From NCBI RefSeq assembly GCF_000508225.1, contig NC_023063.1, forward strand, positions 682,001 through 746,000: a stretch of DNA of 64,000 bases, read 5' to 3'. Positions 39,058 through 49,060 of the stretch are shown here, piece after piece. This DNA comes from Ehrlichia muris AS145 (GTDB taxonomy: Bacteria > Pseudomonadota > Alphaproteobacteria > Rickettsiales > Anaplasmataceae). The translations under genes were made by a program, and so were the position numbers. The first letter of the stretch is position 1, and each line of letters starts with the position of its first letter. The notes beneath the pieces are model-generated. The model did not search any database. It had not been told where the DNA came from and worked only from the letters and a program-made list of their open reading frames with translations.

Positions 39058-41031
39058 CTACATAAAATTTACTGGATCAACATCTATGGTAATTTTTATT
39101 TTATTTGATTTCGTATAATACTCCTTATACTTAGCAAGTAGTTTTTGTATCATAACATTACTCTGTACTTTAATCAAAATCCTATACCTATACTGCATAT
39201 TCAAGAAACTTATAGGAGCAGGAGCTGGACCTAGAACAGTCAAGGTATTCGGAAGACTTTTTACTATTTGTTTTGATATATTTACTACATGAGCTTCATT
39301 CTTCCCACTAACTATTATACCTATCAACCTTGTATATGGTGGCATATTAGTTAGTAACCTAGATTCTAGTTCTAAATTATAAAATAGTTCGCGATTATAA
39401 GATGACAGTGATTTTATTAAAGGACTATTAACATCATAAGTTTGTAAAATTACTTCACCGTTATCTGCAAACCTACCAGAACGTCCTGACACTTGATGTA
39501 ATAGTTGATAGGTTCTCTCTGTAGCACGCAAATCACTATTATTCAATCCTAAGTCGGCATCTATTACGCCAACTAGTGTCAACTTAGGAAAATTATGACC
39601 TTTTGCTATTACTTGAGTACCAATAATAATATTCACCTCACTACGCATAATTAAATCAATCATAACACTGATATCCTTATGACTAATATCACTGCTAATT
39701 ACTGCAATTTTAGCATTCGGTATCAGTGCAATAATGTCTTCTTCTACTTTTTCTACACCTATTCCATATGATACAAGAGATGATTCTGAACAATTAGTAC
39801 ATACATTCTGCATTATGCAAGAATATCCACAATAATGACACAATAACACATTTTTTCTTTTATGTTCTACAAGCCAAGTAGCACAATTTTTACAATGTAT
39901 TTTAAAACCACAAGCCTTACATAATCTTAATTTTGCATATCCACGACGATTCAAGAAAAGCATAACTTGGTCTTGTCTTTGCAAAACTTCCAATATTTTA
40001 TTATAAAGCTTGTCCGATAACCATGAATTAACCATCTTGCTTTTACATAAATCAACAATCCCTACTGATGGTAACTTAGCGTTCCCAAATCTTTGCCTCA
40101 ATTTCACATGATAATACTGAGACTTTAACACATTATTGATTGCCTCCAAAGACGGAGTAGCAGAAGATAAAATTATTGGTATATTCAAGCTCTTTGCCAA
40201 TACAATAGACATATCACGTGCATTATAGAGCACTCCACATTCTTGTTTAAACGATGAGTCATGTTCTTCATCTACAATGATTATCTTAAGATTTTTATAT
40301 GGTAGAAATAAAGCAGATCTTGCACCTATTACAATTAAAGATTGACCATGTGCTATTGATAACCAATATTCTCTACGATTCCTTAATGTTAAATTTGAAT
40401 GCCATTCTACTGGGTAATAATTATCAAAATAATGCTTTATACGCTTTATTAATTGTAATGTTAATACTATCTCTGGAAGCAAAATTAATGCTTGTGCTGT
40501 ACTATCCCTCTTTATTAATTCACGTATAACTTTACAATAAACTTCAGTTTTTCCAGAACCAGTTTCTCCATCTAGCACTATAACTGAATAATCTGAAATT
40601 TTATTAACAATATTATTATATGCAGCCCTCTGCTCATCTGATAACATAATTTCTACATCATTATATCTATCATTTTTCTTTACAGAAAATTCTAACTTAT
40701 AAAAAGACTTAGCGTGTATTACATTACTGAATACCATTTTTAATACTAAACCTGCTGGAACAATATTATAGTTGCCTACCCACTTGATAAAATTAAGAAA
40801 TGCAATATTAACTCTTGGCAAAGAACTTTTAGAAATTATAACCCTTAACTGCAATTTTTCTATATTACAACCTGAAGGTATTGTGTCACTCAGTTTCAAT
40901 ATAATACCTACCATAGTCCTAAAACCAAAAGGTACAAGAACATATTCACCAACAAAAAACAACTGATTTTCTGGAACAGTGTAATAAAATGTTTTATTAA
41001 TCGGTACTGGAAGCAAAATTTCAGCTATCAT
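39058..41031 (-). CDS. priA: Primosomal protein N' (replication restart helicase PriA)
   Basis: PriA recognises stalled or repaired forks and starts reloading of the replicative helicase. The 657-residue protein has the N-terminal 3' DNA-binding domain (about 1-100). Helicase motifs follow: Walker A GETGSGKTEVY (about 155-165) and the DEEHD Walker B (about 253-257). The zinc-binding insert has all eight expected Cys (CKACGFKIHCKNC, then CHYCG and CTNC). Motifs V and VI follow as GTQVIAKGHNFP and QVSGRSGRF. The protein is somewhat shorter than E. coli PriA, as in other Rickettsiales. Confidence 0.96.
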   Translation of the reverse strand: MIAEILLPVPINKTFYYTVPENQLFFVGEYVLVPFGFRTMVGIILKLSDTIPSGCNIEKLQLRVIISKSSLPRVNIAFLNFIKWVGNYNIVPAGLVLKMVFSNVIHAKSFYKLEFSVKKNDRYNDVEIMLSDEQRAAYNNIVNKISDYSVIVLDGETGSGKTEVYCKVIRELIKRDSTAQALILLPEIVLTLQLIKRIKHYFDNYYPVEWHSNLTLRNRREYWLSIAHGQSLIVIGARSALFLPYKNLKIIIVDEEHDSSFKQECGVLYNARDMSIVLAKSLNIPIILSSATPSLEAINNVLKSQYYHVKLRQRFGNAKLPSVGIVDLCKSKMVNSWLSDKLYNKILEVLQRQDQVMLFLNRRGYAKLRLCKACGFKIHCKNCATWLVEHKRKNVLLCHYCGYSCIMQNVCTNCSESSLVSYGIGVEKVEEDIIALIPNAKIAVISSDISHKDISVMIDLIMRSEVNIIIGTQVIAKGHNFPKLTLVGVIDADLGLNNSDLRATERTYQLLHQVSGRSGRFADNGEVILQTYDVNSPLIKSLSSYNRELFYNLELESRLLTNMPPYTRLIGIIVSGKNEAHVVNISKQIVKSLPNTLTVLGPAPAPISFLNMQYRYRILIKVQSNVMIQKLLAKYKEYYTKSNKIKITIDVDPVNFM

Positions 41032-41501
41032 GCTAAATGTTTTAATAACAGAGCTATTTTATTATAACAAAAGAATCAAAATTTACATCTTTACTTACAA
41101 ATCTATTTACCAATTACATACTCAGCAAATACATAACTTGCTAGTCTACTTTAGAGAAAATCAATAACATTAATATGAAAACATATTTATTAATTCTCCT
41201 ATACAGTAATAAAGTTGACTATTCTTGGATTACATGCTCTACACTTTTTAAATTTTTTATATGTACTAATAAAATAAATAATAGATCACTACTATTATAA
41301 AATCACTATGATATCAATTTATACAAAAAGATATAAAATCTACTTAAGATCAGAATTATCTAAGATATAACTATTATCATCACTTACATTACATAAATAA
41401 GTAAAAACAATGTAAAAAAACTATAATGAAACAAATAAATTATAGTCTTTTTTTCAAATACATATTCATCAATATAACCTATTTTTTTATATCTAATTTC
41501 T
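41032..41501. other. Intergenic, no gene seen
   Basis: About 470 AT-rich bases between priA and the amidotransferase-fold gene. No ORF of interest, no RNA fold and no clear terminator were seen. Confidence 0.45.
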
Positions 41502-42473
41502 TCAATCTCGAAAAAGAAAATCTTTAATTATTGCATCTGCAAGTATAATTGATGTATCTCTACCTGTACTATCTCCAAGTTTTCTTTCAGCATTCATCAT
41601 CAGATATTCTGGATGGAATTGAAAATATATATTACCATATTTATCTTCAATTGCTTCTATAATACCATCTTCTGATACAGCAACAATCCTATACCCTAAA
41701 TTATACATTTTCATTACATTCTCTACATCATTATCGATTGCTTCTGAATGTGCATCTGGAAAATATATAATTTGATTCTTATCTAACTTCAAATTAGCTA
41801 CAATACTTGATAGCCTACTATTAGGAAAAATTTTGATTTGATGTAAATTAGCATCCACACTTCTAGGATCAGGCATTGAAATAGTATGTGATTCTACCGA
41901 AACATGAGAATTAATTATATTTTCCACTCTCGTAATTCTAATGCCATTTGCATACATTATGCCTTGCAAACCACCACAAATACCAAGAAGATGTATACAA
42001 TGATTCTTATCATAAACTACCCTAACAATAGCATTAGTAACTAGTTGTCTATCTAAAGATGGAGCAATTGGTGGAGAACTAATATTATAATAGTTTCCTG
42101 GTATAAATATTCTATTGATATTATGTTCTTCTATAAACCTTGCAACAACACTTTCTATAACGTATCTGGACACTCCGTAATGTGTTTTATGAATTTCATT
42201 AACCCTTATTGCCTCATCCCTAACTAACTGCATAATTATCTTATAATCCATCAGAACTACACGAACCCCATAACTTTCAAGTAATTGTGTAATTCCCACA
42301 GCCGTTCTATATTCATTAGGATAGCTAATAAATTCAGTGGATAATAATCCAACTACAATATCTTTACGATCATATTTCGCACACTCAGCTACTACTGATA
42401 CATATGGAACAATCAATATAGTAAAAAATAGAATTACTATTACAGCATGTCTTATTCGATACATGAACTTCAT
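41502..42473 (-). CDS. Exported class-I glutamine-amidotransferase-fold hydrolase (peptidase C26-like)
   Basis: The 323-residue protein starts with a signal peptide or anchor (IRHAVIVILFFTILIVPYVSVVA, residues 7-29). The mature part has the class-I amidotransferase triad: nucleophile Cys in LLGICGGLQG (about residue 166) and His/Glu in FQFHPEY (about residue 288). DAHSEAID and GDSTGRD fit the gamma-glutamyl hydrolase (C26) branch. Such enzymes cleave gamma-glutamyl bonds, and a periplasmic form could act on peptides or polyglutamate, but the substrate is unknown. The gene is monocistronic and divergent from hemD. Confidence 0.8.
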   Translation of the reverse strand: MKFMYRIRHAVIVILFFTILIVPYVSVVAECAKYDRKDIVVGLLSTEFISYPNEYRTAVGITQLLESYGVRVVLMDYKIIMQLVRDEAIRVNEIHKTHYGVSRYVIESVVARFIEEHNINRIFIPGNYYNISSPPIAPSLDRQLVTNAIVRVVYDKNHCIHLLGICGGLQGIMYANGIRITRVENIINSHVSVESHTISMPDPRSVDANLHQIKIFPNSRLSSIVANLKLDKNQIIYFPDAHSEAIDNDVENVMKMYNLGYRIVAVSEDGIIEAIEDKYGNIYFQFHPEYLMMNAERKLGDSTGRDTSIILADAIIKDFLFRD

Positions 42474-42592
42474 ATAATATTCTTTTATAACATAGTATAA
42501 AATTACTACTAATAATAATGATCAATAAATTTAAGTATAATTAATATCAAATTAACACAATGTAAAATAAAAAAGTACATAGATAAAGTAAG

Positions 42593-42614
42593 TACCTAGT
42601 ACGACAGCTAGGTA
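42593..42614. promoter_or_regulatory. Inverted repeat between two divergent genes
   Basis: TACCTAG (42593-42599) and CTAGGTA (42608-42614) form a perfect 7-base inverted repeat with an 8-base gap. It lies midway between the divergent starts of the amidotransferase-fold gene and hemD, where an operator would be expected. GATTTT follows on the plus strand, but no plus-strand gene ends here, so it is unlikely to be a terminator. Confidence 0.35.
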
Positions 42615-42725
42615 GATTTTAGCATAAAATTAGGGTACTATGTAATTCATGTTTACTTATCAAGTTGTACACAAACATATCTCTTAAATATAAATATTAA
42701 GTTGATTGTCTATATATACTGAGAT

Positions 42726-43448
42726 ATGTTTTTTTTAAACAAGTACACAGCACATTATATGAAATCTCTATTAGTTACCCGACCAAAAAAAGATTCTATA
42801 AAAATCAAAGAACATCTCAATAAATTAGGCTTCAATGTCTATATCGAACCAATGTTTTCAATAAAATATTTAATAGCTAAAATCAATGTAAAGGATTTTG
42901 ATTTCATCATATCCACAAGTCAGCACAGCATAATTGCTTTAAGTAAAATTACTAAAAACCGAGATATAAATATTATTACTGTCGGTAACAATACCATGAA
43001 TATTGCACAAGAATTAGGTTTTACATCCGTAAAATCACTCAATGGAAATATTAATGACGTTATATCTTATATAAGAAATCATAATCAAGCTAATATCCTA
43101 TATATAAGAGGCAAAGAAGTTACATGCAACCTTAAAAAAAATTTCCATTATTATAAAAATTTTCAAGAAATTATACTATACAATACAATAGATAGAAAAC
43201 ACTTCAGTAACCGCTGTTACAATGCTTTGTTTCAAAACAAAATATTAGGTATATTACTTTATTCTTCCAGAACTGCTAAAATATTGATTGAATTAATTAA
43301 AAAACATAATATTCAAGATAAAATAGGAGGCATTACTATATATGCTATGAGTAATAAAATTGCAGATATTGCAAAAACAGCTCGCTGGAAAATTATAAAA
43401 GTATCTGATCAACCTACCAACAAATCGCTGTTATCATTAATTCAGTAA
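42726..43448 (+). CDS. hemD: Uroporphyrinogen-III synthase
   Basis: HemD closes the linear tetrapyrrole hydroxymethylbilane into uroporphyrinogen III in haem synthesis. The 240-residue protein has the family's two-lobe pattern: SLLVTRPKKDS near the start, then FDFIISTSQHSI, ITVGNNTMNIAQELGF, ILYIRGKEV and GILLYSSRTAK. Sequence conservation in this family is low, so the call rests on pattern and length. The ATG at 42759 (MKSLLVTRP) is an equally good start and would match homologues better. Confidence 0.82.
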   Translation: MFFLNKYTAHYMKSLLVTRPKKDSIKIKEHLNKLGFNVYIEPMFSIKYLIAKINVKDFDFIISTSQHSIIALSKITKNRDINIITVGNNTMNIAQELGFTSVKSLNGNINDVISYIRNHNQANILYIRGKEVTCNLKKNFHYYKNFQEIILYNTIDRKHFSNRCYNALFQNKILGILLYSSRTAKILIELIKKHNIQDKIGGITIYAMSNKIADIAKTARWKIIKVSDQPTNKSLLSLIQ

Positions 43449-43813
43449 CACAGTATAAATAACCATCACATTATAATCATAAAAAACATTATCTACTTTT
43501 TGTAAATATTTTCTATATAAAATAACACACCGTTATATATTTTTCTAAAAAACTATATTATTCAATGGTTACACAATACAATTATAATTAATACTTGATA
43601 TATTATTAAATTGTATATCAATAAATATACTAATACCATGCTTACTGAAATCTCCAATTCCTTTACAAAAAACACAGATTTCTTCATACATAAAGTAATC
43701 AATAAAACTCAGATTTACAGTAAGATATATTTACTACTTTATATTAAATATTATAATATATTTATAAAGTACTGTAATACATAAAAAGTCATTATTATTA
43801 AATAAAACCCTAC
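43449..43813. other. Intergenic, no gene seen
   Basis: About 365 very AT-rich bases between the converging hemD and pepP genes. Nothing recognisable. Confidence 0.45.
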
Positions 43814-45535
43814 TTACCTCTTCAAACTACCACATGCATCATATAACCAACTTTTAACTTCTTCATTTAGATATGGAGCAATAGTATTACAGACAAAACT
43901 ATGATATTGATTTATGTAATTAATTTCTTCTTTATTTAACATATCTGCATTTATTAATTTTAAATCTATTGGTACACATGTTAATTGTTTAAATCTTAAA
44001 AAACCATCAACATACTTTTCAACATACATAAGATTTTCAATCCTTATTCCATACTCACCATTTTTGTAGTACCCCGGCTCATTTGATAAGACCATATTTG
44101 GGTTTAATGCAATATTATTCTTGCAAGAAATAGCACAAGGACCTTCATGGACTGATAAAAAACTCCCTACTCCATGGCCTGTACCATGTTGGTAATCAAG
44201 ACCTGATTTCCACAAGTACTGTCTAGCTAATATATCCAACATTCCACCAGTAGTCCCTAAAGGAAAAACTGCCATTGCTAAGGCAATATGACCTTTCAAA
44301 ACCAATGTAAAATTGGTAATCTGCTCAGATGTAGGCTCCCCTATAGCAATAGTACGCGTAATATCTGTTGTCCCATCAAAATATTGCCCACCAGAATCTA
44401 ACAAATACAATCCATTTTTACAAATTAACTTATTTGTCTTACTATTCGCTTTATAATGTATTATAGCTCCATTTTCTCCAAAACCAGAGATTGTAGCAAA
44501 ACTTTCGCCTTGAAACAAATCTTGCTCTTGCCTGAAACTTAACAATTTTGATTCAACATCCAATTCTGTAACTCTCCGATTATTACTTAACTGAACATTC
44601 AACCAATATAATAAATTAACTACAGCAACTCCATCCCTAATATGAGCGTTAATTACACCTTGTATTTCAACATCATTTTTCTCAGCTTTCATTAAAAGAC
44701 AAGGATCTGAATCATGAACTAATATATCTTGTTGTTGTAAAGATAAAAAGATGTTCATTGGTATAGTAGATGCATCTATAGCTATCGATTTTACAGATTT
44801 CAAAACATTAAATAAATCATCCAAAGAATATATACTAAGATGTTCATACTTAACATCTACCAAATGCACATTATCAACAAATAAATCAACTTTTCCATCT
44901 TTATATAATATTGCTCTAGATAACACCGACGGATTATAAAGAAACTTCTTATTACGTATATTTAGCATCCATGAAATAACATCTGTATCTGTGATTAATG
45001 CAGCATCTTTACCGGATAAATATTTTGCAACTTTACAAGACTTTTTATAACTATCAATACCAGAATACTTTAAAGGATGTTGTACTATGTTATGCTCTAC
45101 AGTAAGATCACGAATCCATAATTTATCAATCAAAATTTGATCTATTGACTTTAAAACAACACCACAATCCTCATACTTTCTTATTTGGCTTAAAGTAAAT
45201 AAAGAAGATTCATAAGCTATAACAGTATTAGATAAACAATTTTCTACACACCATTGCCAAGGAGTTAAATTACAAACATTATGTATTTGATAATAATTAA
45301 GGTCCAATTCCTGCGCTGCTTGTAATATATATCTACCATCGGTAAAAAAATTCTGCTTACCCTCCTTTGATATTATCAAAGTAGCATTTGAACCAGAAAA
45401 ATCACATAACCATTTTATTCTCTGCTTATTAACAGGTACATACTCACATTGATACTCATCTGTATTCTGTAACAACAATACATCAATTCCATATTCCTTC
45501 ATTAAACCAACTAATTGATTTAACCTATCTTCCAT
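43814..45535 (-). CDS. pepP: Xaa-Pro aminopeptidase (M24B)
   Basis: This aminopeptidase removes N-terminal residues that precede proline. The protein is of the long form (573 residues from the ATG at 45535), with two N-terminal creatinase-like domains and a C-terminal pita-bread catalytic domain. Metal ligands are seen in LLDSGGQYFDGTTDITRT (two Asp), GTGHGVGSFLSVHE (His), SNEPGYY (Glu) and GIRIENL (Glu). The frame extends to 45580, but the ATG at 45535 (MEDRLNQLVGL) has AGGTG upstream and fits the family start. It is a cytosolic enzyme. Confidence 0.93.
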   Translation of the reverse strand: MEDRLNQLVGLMKEYGIDVLLLQNTDEYQCEYVPVNKQRIKWLCDFSGSNATLIISKEGKQNFFTDGRYILQAAQELDLNYYQIHNVCNLTPWQWCVENCLSNTVIAYESSLFTLSQIRKYEDCGVVLKSIDQILIDKLWIRDLTVEHNIVQHPLKYSGIDSYKKSCKVAKYLSGKDAALITDTDVISWMLNIRNKKFLYNPSVLSRAILYKDGKVDLFVDNVHLVDVKYEHLSIYSLDDLFNVLKSVKSIAIDASTIPMNIFLSLQQQDILVHDSDPCLLMKAEKNDVEIQGVINAHIRDGVAVVNLLYWLNVQLSNNRRVTELDVESKLLSFRQEQDLFQGESFATISGFGENGAIIHYKANSKTNKLICKNGLYLLDSGGQYFDGTTDITRTIAIGEPTSEQITNFTLVLKGHIALAMAVFPLGTTGGMLDILARQYLWKSGLDYQHGTGHGVGSFLSVHEGPCAISCKNNIALNPNMVLSNEPGYYKNGEYGIRIENLMYVEKYVDGFLRFKQLTCVPIDLKLINADMLNKEEINYINQYHSFVCNTIAPYLNEEVKSWLYDACGSLKR

Positions 45536-45874
45536 AAATTCCACACCTGATAATAAAAAATACATATTACTATATAACAAATAGCATAGCAGTCTTTTTT
45601 GACAATCACAAACTTAGTACTAAAACAATCCTATATTTTAAAATAAATATCTTATTAACATCAATACTTCATAATCAACAATGAATAAATATAGTAGGCA
45701 ATAAACCTTAATTATCTCATATACTTCTTTATAATAATGTACAGTGATTTTTTAAAATCTTTATTTACATTCCAGACAACACTTATAGAATTTACCTAAT
45801 ATATCAAGCTTATTCAGTATTACATACATTACTATAAATAATAATTTTACTAACTCCCAACTTATAAGTTGTAA
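45536..45874. other. Intergenic, no gene seen
   Basis: AT-rich stretch between pepP and the 169-bp direct repeat. No ORF or RNA fold was recognised. Confidence 0.45.
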
Positions 45875-46212
45875 AATATGATAACAACTAACTAAAAAAC
45901 ATACCTGCTTAAGTAAATTAACTGCTTAATACTTTTATAAACTTCTACATAAAATTTATTCTATTGGAAACATTTACCTAAATCCGTAAAAATTCTATAT
46001 AAAATCATTGATTCAATTATATTAAATGTTTTAATAAGAGTTTAATATGATAACAACTAACTAAAAAACATACCTGCTTAAGTAAATTAACTGCTTAATA
46101 CTTTTATAAACTTCTACATAAAATTTATTCTATTGGAAACATTTACCTAAATCCGTAAAAATTCTATATAAAATCATTGATTCAATTATATTAAATGTTT
46201 TAATAAGAGTTT
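45875..46212. repeat. Two identical 169-bp tandem copies at the retropepsin gene 3' end
   Basis: Copies occupy 45875-46043 and 46044-46212. By eye they are identical. The right-hand copy includes the last codons (N-S-Y-stop) of the retropepsin-like gene, so the left copy carries a duplicate of that stop and the downstream spacer. Perfect identity suggests a recent duplication or active homogenisation. Confidence 0.95.
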
Positions 46213-46718
46213 AACGTTAATTTGTCTCCACTCATATTGAAATGAAAATATTGTAAAAAGCTCATTCCTAAAAGAGAAGTGCGCATCGGAGAAACATTCA
46301 CACTAGCCTTTACATTATTAACAATAAATTTTCCTACCTGCATTTCAGATATTTCTACATATAAAGCTTTTACTGTACCATTAGCAGTATGATAAGTCTT
46401 CTTTCTATTTAAGTATTTTAGATGATGTTTTAATCTCTTTGCATCCTCCACTGACAAGACTATATCAGTAGCACCAGTATCAACTAAAAAATTAACTGGA
46501 ATACCATGCACCATAGCTTCTATATAAAAATGACCATCTTTAGCTCTGCGAAATTCAACTCCTCCTCCATTAACGTAATTAATGCTTGCGTTTTGAGTAA
46601 TGCTATTAGGAAAAAATTTAAAGTATTTTCTATTAGTAATATCATCTTTTGTAACATCAAACAGCGTTACTAAGACTATAAAACCTAACCAAAACAATAC
46701 ATATTTTACACTTCGCAT
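46200..46718 (-). CDS. Retropepsin-like aspartic protease (TIGR02281 family)
   Basis: The 172-residue protein has one N-terminal membrane span (VKYVLFWLGFIVLVTLF, about residues 4-20) and a single retropepsin domain. The catalytic signature is VNFLVDTGATDIVLS at about residues 73-87, with the flap and second half in the order ALYVEISEMQVG, VNNVKASV, SLLGMSFLQYF. The family acts as dimers, since each chain gives one DTGA. The ATG at 46718 is preferred to a GTG at 46739. The protein probably sits in the inner membrane with the protease outside. Its 3' end is duplicated. Confidence 0.88.
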   Translation of the reverse strand: MRSVKYVLFWLGFIVLVTLFDVTKDDITNRKYFKFFPNSITQNASINYVNGGGVEFRRAKDGHFYIEAMVHGIPVNFLVDTGATDIVLSVEDAKRLKHHLKYLNRKKTYHTANGTVKALYVEISEMQVGKFIVNNVKASVNVSPMRTSLLGMSFLQYFHFNMSGDKLTLNSY

Positions 46719-46802
46719 AATGGATTCCAAAAAATTCACTAATATAATAATGATATACTAGTAAACATATGAATTAATTAACTAAATACAATAGATCTAT
46801 GC

Positions 46803-47630
46803 CTAAAGATAAAAATTACCGCTACAAGATTTATCCCACTCAATTCTAAATTGTTTGAAATGTTCCTTCTCATTAGCATCCAAATATGATAATAAATCAC
46901 TTATGCTATCATTATAGTTTAGTGTTGTAATTCTATCTTGATAATGCATCATTCTTAAGTATACTAAATAAGTATTTATTACATCTGTTTCACAGTAATC
47001 ACGAATTTCAGATATTTTACCATTATCATACAATTCAGCAACCTTCGACCCATCAATACCAAATTTACCAGGAAAATTCAATACTGAACATACCTCATTC
47101 ATCTTTATTCTAGCAGAAGTACCAAAATCAGACAGGTAATCTAATAGATCACAATGCCAATCAATGCTATAGCGTTGAAAATAATTATTCCACTTATCCC
47201 CAATTTTATACAAACACCCTGCCTGTATACCATGTACCATAGCTCTATACTTTAATACTGAAAAATCAAAAATACGTCCATTAAAAGATACAAATCTTGG
47301 CCTCAAAGATGAAACATATTGAAAAAACCCCTTTAGCAAATCTTTTTCCGTAGAATCTACTCTTCCACCAGAACGTATTTCTTGTAAATGAAAGGATTCA
47401 TATTCCCCTATTCTTTTAATATCTGCTTTTAGAAAACTAATAGCAACTATCTTGTGAAAAGGTTGTCTTAAAAATGGATTCTTACCATCAGTAATCTCCA
47501 AATGGTAATTTATTAATGCTTCTCTTTTTTCACTTAGCTCAACTGTATCATCAAAATTACTAAGAAGATTACGACAAGCATCTACATCTGGAACTGTTTC
47601 TATATCAAAAACTAATAAACTATTCAACAT
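46803..47630 (-). CDS. Predicted 3'-5' exonuclease, PolB-type (DNA_pol_B_exo2)
   Basis: The 275-residue protein starts [15 protein letters not shown], the ExoI motif (Asp/Glu) of DnaQ-like exonucleases. [20 protein letters not shown] is the ExoII region (about 110-130), and [20 protein letters not shown] near 210-230 is the ExoIII Tyr/Asp region. This pattern fits the predicted PolB-related exonuclease family, whose biological role is not settled. It overlaps the era stop by 11 bases, so the two are cotranscribed and probably translationally coupled. Confidence 0.88.
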   Translation of the reverse strand: MLNSLLVFDIETVPDVDACRNLLSNFDDTVELSEKREALINYHLEITDGKNPFLRQPFHKIVAISFLKADIKRIGEYESFHLQEIRSGGRVDSTEKDLLKGFFQYVSSLRPRFVSFNGRIFDFSVLKYRAMVHGIQAGCLYKIGDKWNNYFQRYSIDWHCDLLDYLSDFGTSARIKMNEVCSVLNFPGKFGIDGSKVAELYDNGKISEIRDYCETDVINTYLVYLRMMHYQDRITTLNYNDSISDLLSYLDANEKEHFKQFRIEWDKSCSGNFYL

Positions 47631-48510
47631 ATCCTACACATTCATCTAAATGATTTTGCCAAAATTCTCTAACTTTCACAAATAAAAAAAGATGTATCTT
47701 CAAATCAAGTATTTCCTGAAGATCAGATTTAGATTCTATACTAATCTTCTTTATCATTTCTCCTTTTTTACCCAAAATTATAGTTCTATGACTATCTTTA
47801 GTTACATATATTACCTGCTTAACAATTAAGCTTCCATCTTCCTTTTCTTCTAATGCTTCAGTCACTACAGACAAAGAATAAGGTAATTCATGATGTAGAG
47901 ATAAAAATAACTTTTCCCGTGTAATTTCAGCCATAAAAAACTTTAACGGTGCATCACTAATCTGATTCTCAGGATATAACCAAGGACCACTAGGTGAAAT
48001 TTCACATAGGTAATCAGTTAAACGACTTAATCCTATATCATGTAATGCCGATATGGTAAAAGTTTTACTAAAATTATGTAATAAATACATATGCTCTATT
48101 GCTCTATCAATTGATGACACAGATACCATATCAATTTTATTTATTACTAAAATAGCATTAATATTAGATTGCTTGATTCTACTAACAATCTTTTCAACAT
48201 GCTTATTCAAATAATTTTTTACATCAAGTAACAGTATTATATTTTCAATGCCTTTAAGAGACATCCAAGCATGTTTTACTATAAATTTTTCTAATTTTGT
48301 CTTTGGAGAAAAAATACCTGGCGTATCTATAAATATTAATTGAACATTTTCATTATTCAATACAGCATGCATCCTAACTCTAGTAGTCTGCACTTTTGGA
48401 GTTACAGCTGCAACTTTTTGTCCCACCAGCATGTTAATTAATGTCGATTTTCCTGCATTAGTTGTTCCAACTATAGCAGTCATAGAACATTTTTTATCCG
48501 TATGATCCAT
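47620..48510 (-). CDS. era: GTPase Era
   Basis: Era is a small GTPase that binds 16S rRNA and helps 30S subunit maturation. The 296-residue protein has G1 GTTNAGKST (15-23), G3 DTPGIF (about 61-66), G4 NKID (about 124-127) and G5 SALHDIG. A C-terminal KH domain follows with [19 protein letters not shown]1 has the unusual GTTNAGKS in place of GRPNVGKS, but the Gly-Lys-Ser core is intact. It is the first gene of an era-exonuclease pair. Confidence 0.95.
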   Translation of the reverse strand: MDHTDKKCSMTAIVGTTNAGKSTLINMLVGQKVAAVTPKVQTTRVRMHAVLNNENVQLIFIDTPGIFSPKTKLEKFIVKHAWMSLKGIENIILLLDVKNYLNKHVEKIVSRIKQSNINAILVINKIDMVSVSSIDRAIEHMYLLHNFSKTFTISALHDIGLSRLTDYLCEISPSGPWLYPENQISDAPLKFFMAEITREKLFLSLHHELPYSLSVVTEALEEKEDGSLIVKQVIYVTKDSHRTIILGKKGEMIKKISIESKSDLQEILDLKIHLFLFVKVREFWQNHLDECVGYVE

Positions 48511-49060
48511 ATTCCTTTGCTAATACTAAGTAATTAAACAGACAGTACATCCTTATATTTACAAGAAGATACGAAAAAGTAACACAATGTATATTTAAAT
48601 ACCCTTAAAACTATCGTGTAAAACCACAGGTAATACAATACTAATTACAGTAAATATTATAAAACCGACCTCTACATTACACATCAAAAACACATACTAT
48701 GCAATAAAATTTTTTAATAATTTAAAAGCATACTTCAATCATTACAATAAACTCACATAAATATCTATAGCTATTCAACAAAGTAATTAATAAATTTTTG
48801 AAATTAATTTATACCCTAATTATATACTTTTCATCGAGATTACTGATAAAAAACCCCAAGGTAAAGTTTCAATAATCATATAACCACCTACTCAGAAATG
48901 ATTTCAAAACATTTAAAAAAGAATTTTCACTACTCCACTATGTACAGCCATGTTTTACTTGTTATAAAGAAATGCAGAATTCATAAAATACAAAAGCTAC
49001 GTAGAATATAAAATTTCATCAAAATATTTTATAATGAAATATATACCAAAAAACTGAAAA
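48511..49060. other. Intergenic, no gene seen
   Basis: About 550 AT-rich bases between ffh and era on the same strand. A 7-base AT-rich inverted repeat (ATTTCAT at 49013-49019, ATGAAAT at 49034-49040) just past the ffh stop could be a weak terminator. Nothing else was recognised. Confidence 0.4.
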
